Origin: Pelomyxa schiedti
Taxonomy: Eukaryota > Evosea > Pelobiontida > Pelomyxidae
NCBI GenBank assembly: GCA_020536535.1
Contig: JAHLWZ010000042.1
Span: forward strand, 801-28,727
DNA: 27,927 nucleotides
Direction of reading: 5' to 3'
In this document: positions 1 through 11,000 of the stretch, one piece after another
How the letters are laid out: each line of letters begins with the position of its first letter
Numbering within the stretch: position 1 is the first letter of the stretch
Position numbers and translations under genes: made by a program
Notes under the pieces: generated by a model
Seen by the model: the letters and a program-made list of their open reading frames with translations, nothing else
What the model was told of the DNA's origin: nothing
The model's database searches: none

Positions 1-397
1 ACCGTCGGTCTTGCAAGCTTGGTCACGAGCAACTTTCTCCTGCCGGTCCACTGCCTGATCCCAGTGAACCACAACAGATGCCTTGAATCCAGCATTCACA
101 AGGAAGTCAATATTCCCGCCGGGTGTTGTGCAAACAACTGCTTTTCCATTGATAGCTGCTGTGTGCCTAAGAAATTCATCCTTCTTCCGCAGATGTAAGT
201 CGAAAACAATCAGCCACGCCATCACTGCACACATTCACTGCAATTGATACTGACGTAACTTCCGCAATTCCTCGCCACACAAGTGCCTTGGCCACGTGCT
301 GACACTCGTCCCACTTTGTGCAGTACACTACAATCAAACCCCTCTTCACCAAGGCCACAGTTGCTGCCAACCTGGCATAAAAGTTTACCAACAACAT
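1..397 (-). CDS. Partial helicase-like protein (RecQ-type C-terminal half?), runs off left edge
   Basis: Two coding stretches on the minus strand look real. The first (about 397-215) reads RGLIVVYCTKWDECQHVAKAL, similar to helicase motif IV of RecQ-type enzymes. The second (about 205-1, open to the edge) reads KAVVCTTPGGNIDF and then VVVHWDQAVDRQEK, with the order and spacing of motif V and the segment before motif VI. They lie in different frames, so an intron is needed between about 225 and 176; several phase-0 donor/acceptor pairs are possible and I could not choose. The 5' end is also unresolved: an upstream ATG at 502 would need a 25-nt intron and a 16-nt exon. Where RecQ motif VI should show QxxGRxGR the sequence reads QEKVARDQACKTDG, so the arginine fingers look changed. 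It could be a divergent or decaying helicase gene. The assignment is by motif resemblance only. Confidence 0.4.
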
Positions 398-614
398 CCT
401 TCAAACAACCGCACAATCACTGTCACTATCCCATACCATGTGATCTTGTCCTCTGCACAAAAAATAAAGAAACTCACTGGTTTTTTGTGCAAAAATTTTC
501 ATTGTTACTGTATTAACGACAAGTGAATCTGTTGAGATTCTCCGGGGGCGAACCGAGCGATGCGTCAGGTTTACTTTGTTGGCTATTTGGACACACTGGT
601 CATTTATTGATGGA

Positions 615-2275
615 ATGAGTAGGTTCTTTGCCAACGAGTTGGCCGTGAAGGACCGTGTGATTACTCCGGAAATAGCAAAGTTATTCAGCAAAAAGAGCGA
701 GGAATTCACAAAGAGGGTTGTCGACTCAGATGATGTTAAAAAGTATGTAATTATTACTTGTGGTACATATATCTACCTGTTCTGCCTTTTTCTCTCGCAG
801 TGAGTATGGTGCATACGAGGGAGCTGCGGGTATTGCGGCATTGTGGGTTCATGTTTGGGAAGCAACAGGAAATCCAAAGTATATCAAAATGGCTGTGAAG
901 TTCTCTGAGTATGCATTAGAAACATTGTCAAGAGCAAGCACAGGGTGTGTTTGGAGTACTTGGAGTCTTGTTTTCAAGTAACTTATGTCAGTATGCATGA
1001 ACCCGGGTTTATCATTGGTGCCTCAGGCGTGTATGGGATTGCTGCTGTAGCTTACTTCCACCAGGGTAACACGGAACAAAGGTTACCTAAATTGTAGAAC
1101 TGGAAAGAAGTAGTAACCGTTGGGGAAAAAGTATGTACTGTTTGAACGAGTTCCTGCAACAGTTGGACCCCATTAGAGCTAGTCATCATGATGAATTTCT
1201 ATATGGGAAAGCAGGTTCCTCCGGCAGATTTCTTCTGAGGACTAAATTCAACATTTGCAGGGTACCTCTTTGGAATGTTGTACATAAGGAAACATATGGG
1301 TGAGAATATTGTTCCAACAGAGGCTATTTCTCGGATTGTAAACTCCATTATAGACTCTGGACAAAAGTATGTTTATTATCAATCAAGTTAAACTTAAAGA
1401 AAATTAGAAAGTCAAAGTCCGGAGACCCACCTCTGATGTTTGATTTCCACGGGAAAAATTACTTGGGAGCTGCTCATGGGATGGCCGGTATGTCGTCTTT
1501 GTAACGTGGCCTGCTGAATTTGACTCCAGGGATTCTCTACGTATTGATGTTGTGCCAGGAAGCCATGGGAGATGGGAAAGTAAAAGCCCTTGTAAAATCT
1601 TCTCTGGATTGGGTTCTTTCACAGCAATTCGAAAGTGGAAATTTCCCCTCTTCAGGTATTTTTCCCACAACTTGGCAAAGACTAAATAGAAGCCAGTGAG
1701 AGAAAACAAAGCCCAAGTTGATGAACTTGTTCAATGGTGCCATGGAGGACCCGGTTTCATTTTCACACTATGTGCCGCATACAAGCAGTATGGAGACAAG
1801 AAGTTCCTCAATGCCGCTATCCGTTCAGCCAATGATGTGTGGGATCGAGGTTTGCTTCGCAAGGGTCTTGGTCTTTGCCACGGTAACTGCCACTCATATC
1901 ATACAAACAGCATACTGAGCTTATATAATATCAACCCGCACCAACACCCATTTCGCCTCTTAATATTCCACCCATCCAAAGCACCCCACACCCATAATCG
2001 CCATTACCCCATATAATTCTCATTCATCAGGGACTTCCGGTAACGCCTACGCACTCCTCGCGATGTACCGCACAACAGGCGACGACAAGTACATCAAGCA
2101 GGCAATCAGCATGGCCGAGTTCTCGTGCGGGCCGGCCTCTGATCACTTCACGTGCAGCAATTCACAAGAGAACCTCTGGAACGGCGTGGGTGCCGCTGTG
2201 TCATTGTTCGCCGACTTATTGGCCCACGCCGAGAACAAGTCCCACGTGCCTCAGTTCCCATTATTCGAATTGTGA
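615..2275 (+). CDS. LanC-like protein (LANCL family), complete, 9 exons
   Basis: Predicted 401 aa, close to the roughly 400 aa of animal LANCL1. Exons: 615-742, 801-944, 992-1065, 1098-1214, 1261-1366, 1408-1487, 1530-1655, 1697-1882, 2031-2275; all introns are GT-AG, 32-148 nt. Family landmarks appear in order: DEFLYGKAGYLFGMLY, NYLGAAHGMAG, the zinc-ligand motif WCHGGPG (Cys273) and LCHGTSGNAY (Cys319-His320), which are the Cys and Cys-His zinc ligands of the family, then the end FPLFEL. The ATG at 615 was chosen because MSRFFANEL aligns with the start of the family; an in-frame upstream ATG exists at 576. Eukaryotic LANCL proteins are cytosolic zinc proteins that bind glutathione and can add it to dehydroamino acids in damaged proteins. 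The catalytic zinc site is intact here. The gene converges on the fucosyltransferase gene 140 bases downstream, and no lanthipeptide precursor is seen nearby. Confidence 0.95.
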
Positions 2276-2415
2276 TGACCCACTTGTGAGTGCCTTTTAT
2301 TTCCCTGGCGTGATCCTCGAGCTTCAGTGGTTCCTGTTGGAAAAAAATTTGCCTCAAAACAAACTTGTTTTTTTTGATCAATTCATGTAAGAGATGGTGA
2401 ATTGTTGGGTATTCT

Positions 2416-4818
2416 CTAGACAAAGTAGACTTCGAGTTCAGCTCCTTCGTGGAGGACACGGAGGAGGTCGGCGTCGTTTGTGAGTTTGTTGGTGCGGTTG
2501 GCCGCGGTGGTTATTTCCCACACGTCGGTGTTTGGTGGGTGTGGTAGGAACTGAGTGAGCCGGCTGACTAGGGTCGGGTAGGTAAAATCACTCAGGGGCA
2601 TGTGGAGTTTGTAGAACCAGAAGGTTCCGCGGCTACGGGCCTTGAATCCTGTGTGTGAGGTGAGGTGGGTGTCGGGAATTACTAGAAGTGGGTGTGGGAG
2701 ATACTCAGGTAGTCTCTTTCACTGGGGACTGTGTCTAGGTCTAGGTAGCTTTTGTACTTGGAAGGAATTTGTGGTTCGCCGTACATAGCCCTTTGGTTGT
2801 CGGCGATTTTGATGCACAACCTGCAGCTCGAATGAACCTGATGGGGAATGAATATCAACACCCGAAATCAAAAGTCGGATTATACATTGGCAATGTCAAC
2901 TAAAGCCTTGAATTCCTTGGAGTAACCTTTCACTTTCCAAGACAAGTACTCCTGATACATTGTATCATTCTTATCAAGCATCTTCAAGTATGCAGCAAGG
3001 CTTTGAGGAGATCTAGTCTTTCAAGTGAGAAAGGCAGGGAAGCACTAGCTCGGAGATATTTATATAGACTGTATTTTTAGGATGGGCACACGAAATCATG
3101 CACAGAAATGATTGAGTGTGGAGATGGCCCAAATCGGTGAACATCCTCAATTCCCATGTGAACTGAAATGGAGAGGGAGGAATGGGGAAAAGGAGATATT
3201 ATTGGAAAAATCTGTTGTAAAATGGTTATACTTGGAACAGCTCCCGCAACAAATGTCGCGAAGAGCTTTTCAGTGACGTAGTCTTTGGTGTTGGAGTTCT
3301 CAAATGCAATGGCAAACTTATAGTTTCGGGTCAAGGCGATTTTTTCATCGAAGTAGTTACCAGTGTGCAGGGTGGAAGGAAACTCCGCGTTCTTTAGGCA
3401 AGATCCAAATGAATCAACCGTCACTCCAGCATCCATAAGTGCAGATAGATACTGAAGTCGATTGTTCATTGCATGGCAATTGGAAATGAGTGCAACTGCC
3501 ATTGATTTTGCAGTCTGTAATTATTGATAAGTAGGTGGATTTCTGACGGGAGAGTTGGACCTTGGGGACTACTGGTGACATGAAGTCGTACTCTGCCCAA
3601 CTAAAATATGGTGCTGGTACATCAGAGTCTAGGTCATAGGTAGCAACAATATCAAAATTTCTCCTGGCTGATTCTACTATGCCACATCAGCGGCAGAGTA
3701 TGTAACACAGAGATAACACACATTCGCATATTGGGTATTGAACAGCACTCTCCATTGAGAAGATAATCTTCTGAACATGATCACAACTTTCAGGTGAGTG
3801 AGCAGGATTGGAACCCGGTAAACGAGTCATGGTACCATCAATGTACCCAAATACTTTGGCTTCAGAAACAATGATGCAGGGGATATCGCATGCGGACTAA
3901 GTTGGAAATACTTTGGTAAAGTGGTAAAATCACAAAAGATTGCTTACCATGTTAATTTGTTGCTGACTTATGCCCTTCTGGAACACCACAGGTTGTTTGT
4001 AGTAATTTCGTCCTGCACTGTGGGGGCAAGAAAGTGAAGTCTTAGCAGGTTTTTCTTCAGGAGTTTCTTCAGGAGGTTGTTGCTCTTTTTCTTCTTCTGT
4101 GTCAGGTTGCTCCTCTTTTGCAGGAGGCTCTTGCTTAGAACTTGGAGGTGTCACTTGTGGGTGCTCCTGGGTTTTTACTTGTTCATCCATCTGCTTTCTA
4201 ATTTCTTCATCAATGTCGTCTTTAACATTGTCCTCAGCCTGAAGATTACTTGACTCCACCTTTCCGACATCCTTGTTCTCATTTCGCACTGGAGTCTTGT
4301 CGGGCACATTGACGACAGGTGCAACCCGGATGTCAGGTTTCTTCACAGGCCTTTAAAGAAGAATTAATACAGCACAGGAAGAAGATAGCGGGTGAAAAAA
4401 AAAAGGCGAGGAAAGCAACTCACGTGGTGTCCTTTGGAGACCTTATAGCCATAGTGAACACCAGAAACATAACCGAGCACAACACGATGAGTCCCAGAAA
4501 CAGCGTTTTCCACGTGACCCTGGGCTCGCCGCCGTGAGTTTTGTGCGACCCCGCGGCGCCCTTGCCGGATCTGCGACCTCCGCCGTGGCTGCCGCCCGCC
4601 GCCGCACCCGCCGCCCCCGCCCGCTTCTTTTTTCTTGTGGATCTGCGCCCCGACGAGTAGTAGTCGGCCCGATGGGCGCTGGCCGCCGCCGCAGCAGATC
4701 CGCTAGGAATTGTGGCCGCGGTCTCGTCCACCAGGCCGGACTCGAGGTCGTCGTCGGCGAGTCCGCTGCCGCTGCCGCTGCCGTCCTCGTCACTCCCGTG
4801 GCGCGCCGCGTGGCTCAT
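2416..4818 (-). CDS. GT10-family alpha-1,3-fucosyltransferase, type II membrane protein, 9 exons
   Basis: Predicted 646 aa. Exons: 4818-4424, 4350-3948, 3896-3722, 3676-3561, 3514-3232, 3162-3092, 3017-2886, 2837-2705, 2648-2416; the total is divisible by three. About 104 cytosolic residues rich in Gly, Ala and basic residues precede one membrane segment (about 105-125, TLFLGLIVLCSVMFLVFTMAI minus its last residue). A Glu/Pro/Lys-rich stalk follows (to about 265), then the catalytic part. The GT10 signature is clear: AIAFENSNTKDYVTEKL, then AGAVPIHMG split by an intron, GPSPHSIISVHDF, LDKNDTMYQEYLSWK and HSSCRLCIKIAD. Family role: transfer of fucose from GDP-fucose to N-acetylglucosamine-containing glycans in the Golgi. 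The anchor and stalk fit a Golgi resident, although the cytosolic tail is far longer than usual. About 90 residues after the core show no known domain. It starts 166 bases after the stop of the NACHT gene on the same strand. Acceptor specificity cannot be read from the sequence. Confidence 0.93.
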
Positions 4819-4984
4819 CGCTCCCCAGGTCCAAGGTGTTCGATTTTGTGGATTTTATTGATTTCTTTTCGGCGGCTATTTTGGCCGTTGCGCGAAGACC
4901 CAAACTTCGGCGGTAGTGTTTCCTTCATCGAATCCTCAGATGGTTGCTCTGTTCCGAGGTCTCCTATGCCCCAGCTGTTGAGCA

Positions 4985-5050
4985 TCAACTATGTTCGCTC
5001 TCACTCTCACTCTCGCTCCCACTCCGGCTGCGGCTTCGGCTTCTGCTTCT

Positions 5051-5088
<38 letters not shown>

Positions 5089-8000
5089 TTCGGCTACGGC
5101 TTCGGCTTCTGCTTCTGCTCCGGCTCCGGCTCCGGCTTCGGCTACGGCTTCGGCTTCGGCTTCGGCTCCTGTCGCTGTCGCTGCTGCTACCGCGCTCTCT
5201 CTCGTGGTCGTGCTCACTGGCAACAGACCCTGACACGTTCCACTGATACAGAGAGCATCCCACATGCACATAGAACGGCTCCTCACACTCTTCACAGCCG
5301 TAGTAAGATTCAGTGAGGGGTTTGTGGCAGCGATTGCATTTCTTGTGCCGTGTCAGGTCACTGTCTTTTGGCTCTGTGAGTGTCATACTGTACCCGTGCA
5401 TCGCCAGCTTCAACGAATCGGGCAGCTTGTGCGCCCCTTTTAGTTCCGAAGGCAAGAAATCATGTGCAGAGCGGCCATGAATCTTTAACTGTCTCTCGGA
5501 ATGATATACCCAGCCAGTTGGTCTGTATAGACCGTGAAAATTGGGGGCCTCAGCATACACCAGCTGAAGTGGTATTTCAAGCCCATGAAACATACTCCAG
5601 GAAAATATTTTATTGGGTGGAGCCTGAACCTGCCGGTATTTCCGGTACTGCTTGATGCGAACTTGGTATGCACATTTTTGGCAGTGATATTCTGGAGTTG
5701 AAGTCTTTCGGTCTAACAACTGGAGTGGGTGCTCATGATATTGGTACAAAATCCATTCAGGCAATTCACGGCGACTACCGGTGCACATCGGATGAAAGTC
5801 TTGATTATCAATATGGCAGTGGTAAGCCCATCCTGATCCATTGAGTGAACATTTTGCACAAACAAAGACAGGGGTTTCCTGCAACTCCAGGAGGTGTTCA
5901 TGTAACTCAAACATAACCCACCTGACGCATTCAACAGACCAGGGAAATTCAAGTAGGGGGAAATCATTGATGAGACTAGAAACTGAGTGCTTGGAAACAA
6001 TCTCCCCTTGTTGACTCAGGATCACTAATGTGGGTTCGGCTGCATATGTGCCATGTTAGGGAGGAAAGGAAACAACTAAAAGAAGAATACCTGCAGTGAC
6101 ATCAAACATGTCTATGAGAGTCTCCTCCAGTTCCCTTTCCTCAAAGGGAAGACGCAACCAGGCATAAGTTTCTCGTCCCTTGGTGTTGAGTACTTTTGTA
6201 GAGTGATTACAGGAAATTTCAATCAGGAGAAAGTTGCTCTTTTGTTCTCCTGTGAGAGCACCATATTTTTTTGTAAGCTCTGCAGTGCACAGTTTGGTCC
6301 TTGGATTTGAATAGTTTGAAAAGAACAGTCCGAAGTACTTATAACTTTGTTTAATGTAGACAACCTTTGAAAGCAGTATGCTGAGTTGTGCCAGAACCAT
6401 ATTTGCGTCCAGTTTCCTGTCGTATTTGCTTGCCCCAATCACAGCCCGGGATTTCAACAGAAGTTTTTTTTCCACACCCAGACCTTTGACTTTTTGTACA
6501 TTTGCCTGAGTAGCAACAAGAGGTTGGGTGGTGTGACCAAATCGCTGCACTAAGGTGACCACAATTCCACCATCAGCCTTTCTTTCCACGCGGAGGAAGT
6601 GAGTTTCCCTGCCGGCAACAACTACAAGTAAATTGTCCCCAGCAGCATTCAATGAGAATATGCGTCCGGCAAATGGACCAAATGTGAGCAGGGACTTCAT
6701 TGGGGGTCTCAAAGACCACAGTAAAATTGTAGACTGCGTTGTGGCAACAGCAGCAATTTCAGTAGCCAACAACAGGCACCAGGGTCCACCATTCACACTG
6801 GTACCCAGCTTTTGAGATTGTACACCCCCTTGCTCAGGTGCTTCCAGCAACAAAGCGTCAACATCATCGTTGTCAAGGCCACTGGAGGACCTCTTTTCCG
6901 CCAGGTAAATGCTCATATTGACATCGTTAATGTAGAAAGTGTCACCGATCACGTGAAACTGAATTCTTTCCTCACTACTAGGAACACGCTCATGTATTAC
7001 TTGCAAGTCCCCCCTAAGAAAGTCAAAAGCTCCACCAGTATATTTGAAATATTCAGAGACCTGTTCTGAGAAACAGAAAGCTGGTGGGAAAGCGAGAGGG
7101 GTAAATGGCCCAACAGTGAGTTTGAGGAGGTCAAGGTCAATCATTACCAGTATGTCACTATCAGTATTCCAGATAAACACTGTTCTCCAGGTCGGTGACG
7201 CGACCACTGTGCTCCAATCCACACTTTTCAGTGGAAGATCTATGGGGTTCTCTGGGATCAACTTGGTTGGTTGCGCATAAGCATTTAAAACACAAAATAG
7301 GTTTTGAGGGTCCTCGCGATCGACGATTTTGTCAATCAAAATGCCTGGGAGACCTGCAGCGCCAGTCGAAGGGTTTTCTGCTGCTTTCGTCAGGGCAACG
7401 CCCAAAGGAGTAGTAATGGAATCTTCCCTACTGGGGAAGAAGGACCATGCCTTGCATTCATAGCCAGAGGCTGTGTTACTTTTGGCCATGTCCCCACTCT
7501 CCAAGTCCCACACAAACACAGTGGTGGGATCACATCCAGCCAAAAACCTCCCATTAGAAGACAAGCAGCAACGCTTTTTGAACTTGTTTGCTTTGGATTG
7601 AAAATCCTTTGGGAGTGGCAATCTTTTGAGGCCATCAGTTGACCACATCTCGCACACCAATATGGACTTAGCTATTTTTTTAACTGTCCGTTCTCCTGCT
7701 GGTTCACAACCCTCAGATGTATCACTTCTGGCAGCAGAACTTGTATCCAACTCGCATTCATCTGGCATGATCTGTCTCTTTGTAGCAATCAACACTTTAG
7801 ATTTGCAAGTTGATATACAGCGGCAAGGCCAACTCTCAGTGGCCTGCATGCTCCCAGAAACTTTGACTTCATAAACCCGTGAGTCTCCCAGGTACCCAAT
7901 GGTATCTTCCCCTGTGAAGAAGCTCTGCTGTGCTACGTAACAGTGAATACTTTGTGACTGGACGTGCATCAGCTGTGTACCAGCCAGCAGCCAAGTGCTT

Positions 8001-11000
8001 TTTGGAGAGAATGAGAGGGCAGTAATGTCACTTGGGTAGTTGACTTGGTTCTCAAAGAGCACACTCAAAGATGACAAGTCTTTGTTAAAAAGGTCCCAAA
8101 CAGTAAGCCTGCCTGATTGCTGAGAGAACCCAGCCAATTTATCCCTTGCTGGGGATATTGCAAACAAGGAAATATCAGGCCCAAGGTTGGTTGCAGGGTG
8201 TGGTGAGCAAATCAGGTTCCCTGTAGTTTCTGCTGGGGACATCTCAAAGAAGGTGGATGTCCGAGACACAGTTCCCAACAGAGATGACTTGATGAAGAAA
8301 TGACCAAGACACCCAATAATGGAAAACGATGGTTCAAGGACTGTTCTTGTTTCTCGTGATGAAGAAGGCTTGGGGGAAGGAAGAGAAAAAATATCTGTTT
8401 CACAAACCTCGGTTCCTTCCACCTCCTTTGATATTGCAAGAATAGTGGCATCCCCAGAGAAACATATATTTTTAATACTACAGACTGGTGTTCCTCCAGT
8501 GGGTTTTGGGAATCTAAGATTGAGAGTGGTATTTGTGGGGATGTCCAAAACCAGAAGAGGAATATCTCCACTGACAACCAGGCATATCTTTTCTCCATTT
8601 GGAGAGAATTTAGATTGGCTGCCCTGTACTTTAGGACCAATTTCAAGTAGTTCTTGGTCCTCTGAAGTGAGATAACATAATAATGGGGAGGCTTTGTTGT
8701 GTGGGCAAGCACACAACCGCTTTCCATCTACAGTCACATCAACACAAGCAAGCCTCACACCAAAATCAAAGACAACCCTCTCATTAAAGGTCACGCCTGT
8801 CATGTTAGCATATGACAGGTCGGCTCCGCATATCCACACCTGTGGCATTTTGCAGTCACTGAGGTCAGCCTTCCCCAGGTTGGCGGCTCCAAATATGCCA
8901 CCCGTGAGGTCAGCACCGTTGATGTGAATGTACCGCAAATCAGCATTTGAGAAGTTGTGTTTGCCCTTGACCAGTAGCATCATTGCTGTGGTGGCAGCCC
9001 TGTCAGCTCTATGTGATTCAGTCGCGCCTGCCGCGTCACGGCTTGTCCTCTTGGAGTTCTCAATGAGGAGAAGGAGTGCCTTTCGTAGACTGAATGTGTC
9101 TTTATTATTGCCATGTTGTGCTTGAACAGATTCATCCCTAAACATCATCTCCAGCAAAAAGCTTACAACATCAGGAACTTTGACAAGAGTGGACTGATTA
9201 AGAACAAGATCACAGGGAGATTTCACAACCTTTGTTCTTTGTTCATTCTCTTTGGCAGCTTGCATTTTCCTCAGCCGTCGTCGAAGGTGAATCACAACAC
9301 CCAGACTTGGCCTGAAGTTGCTTTTGGTTATTGTGCTTTCAATCTCTTCTTTTTCTTCATCTAGTCCAAGTAGTTTAGTGACAAGTGCACAATGGAGGAC
9401 TGTAGCGGAAGCCTCTTTCGCGCTCTGCCTCTGTGATTCCATGATATGCAGAATATCTTCAGTTACTTTGTCCTTGTCAATCATGCAGTGCTGATGGCAG
9501 TGAGCCTCCTGGATTTTTGTAATGAGGTCAGCAAGATGCCTCCTTCCATTTGTGACGGAGAGTATTTTATCCAGTAGCTCCCTAAGTCTCTCAAAATTTT
9601 TCTCTCCTAACCAAGAAACAGAGGTATGTGTCAGTGCCTCACTGACAATTTCGCACTTAGGATCCAAGTCCAGAGCACACTTATTGCACAGGTTGAAGTT
9701 GCATATGTAACAATGCCAACCATCATCTTTAGGATTCCCACAGCAACCTACCTTTCGACAGGAATCACACTGCCAGTGATACAAACGTGCCTTCTTCCAG
9801 TCAAGGTGAAATGGGGCAAGGTGTTCCAGCGTGTGCTTATGGACAACAACATTGGCAAGTTCCAGAGGAGGAAGGCGCATTGCAAGGAGTTCCCTCTTGT
9901 GCTCCTGGAAGACCTTCCACATTTCTGCAAAGTCACTTTCATTATCAGCGATAAGTGGACCAATCATGGTTTTGAAAAACTTAGTGGGTTCATCATCTTT
10001 TCCACTTGACAAACGACTGGGCTGATATTTGGCACTTATTTCCTCAATAATTGCACATACAAATTGATGTGTAGGGCTATGATAGCGCCTCTGTGTGAGC
10101 TTAATTGTCTCCCTGCACTTCACTTTGGGGAAGTTTGAAAACGGCATGCTGACACAGAGCTGTACCTCCTTGTAAATCTTGTAGGCAATGAAATATTCCT
10201 GAAGGGACTTGTGCAAGAACATGAAAGTGTTGCCACCCTTTCTCTGGATTGGGCAGCCAGAGAGCACCAGCTGCGTGCTCCGATTCGTTGGGCTGAAGAA
10301 CCTCTCAAGTGGGTTGGTTTGGTCAATCACCTCGACACCCTGGCTGTTTGTGGTCCAAACAGGACTGTACTGGACCGCTGTCACCCCCTTGCCAAACATG
10401 AAGATGGAAAGATTCTCAGAGAAGGTTCTGAAGTCCTCAACGATGTCCCCACCAACCTGGAAGTTGAACTTGACTTGCTCCGCATCGTCGGTAATGTGCT
10501 GTGCTGTGGTGCATTGGGCCATCCTCTCAGGTGTGATTTTGGACTTTTGCCTCTGGAACCACTGTTCCACAAACCTGTCATAAAGCTCAAGCCTCGTCAG
10601 TTTGCTGTCATCAAACCTCCTCTTCGTTTTATCCGGCTCCAGCCGGTCAACAAGTGTTGGGAGAATCTCCATGAACATCTTTAATATCAGTGGGGTCCTC
10701 ACTAGATCCTCTACCCCTTTCAGAAGTTCCTTGTGCTGATAGAACAGTTCTGCACTCCATTCACCTCCAAACTGAGCATACTTCTTGACATATGCCTTTA
10801 TCTTCTGCCGAGTGAAGGGCTCAATGTACCAACACAGCACCTCTGGAGCTGCTTCCGCCTCAGCGATACCTCCCCATTCAGCTGATGGCTGTGTCTGCAC
10901 CCCCTTTTTCATTGACTTCCCAATTTTTCCCTGAGCACCAGGGAGGCAACAGAAGTTTTGGAAGTAATCTGACCCGATTTTCTCAGGCCTGCTGGATACC

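Noticed and set aside
615-2275. Bacterial lanthipeptide synthetase transfer (LanC next to a precursor)
   Set aside because: The gene has eight spliceosomal introns and eukaryotic LANCL features, and there is no LanB/LanM or precursor-like gene.
4991-5316. Several plus-strand open frames (Ala/Pro, Leu/Arg, Gly/Ser-rich) over the RS repeat
   Set aside because: They are the hexanucleotide repeat read in other frames; the minus-strand frame continues a domain-containing protein.
6056-6090. Stop codon at 6056 as the end of the NACHT protein
   Set aside because: It lies inside a phase-correct 51-nt intron. Splicing completes a thioredoxin-like domain that is otherwise cut in half.
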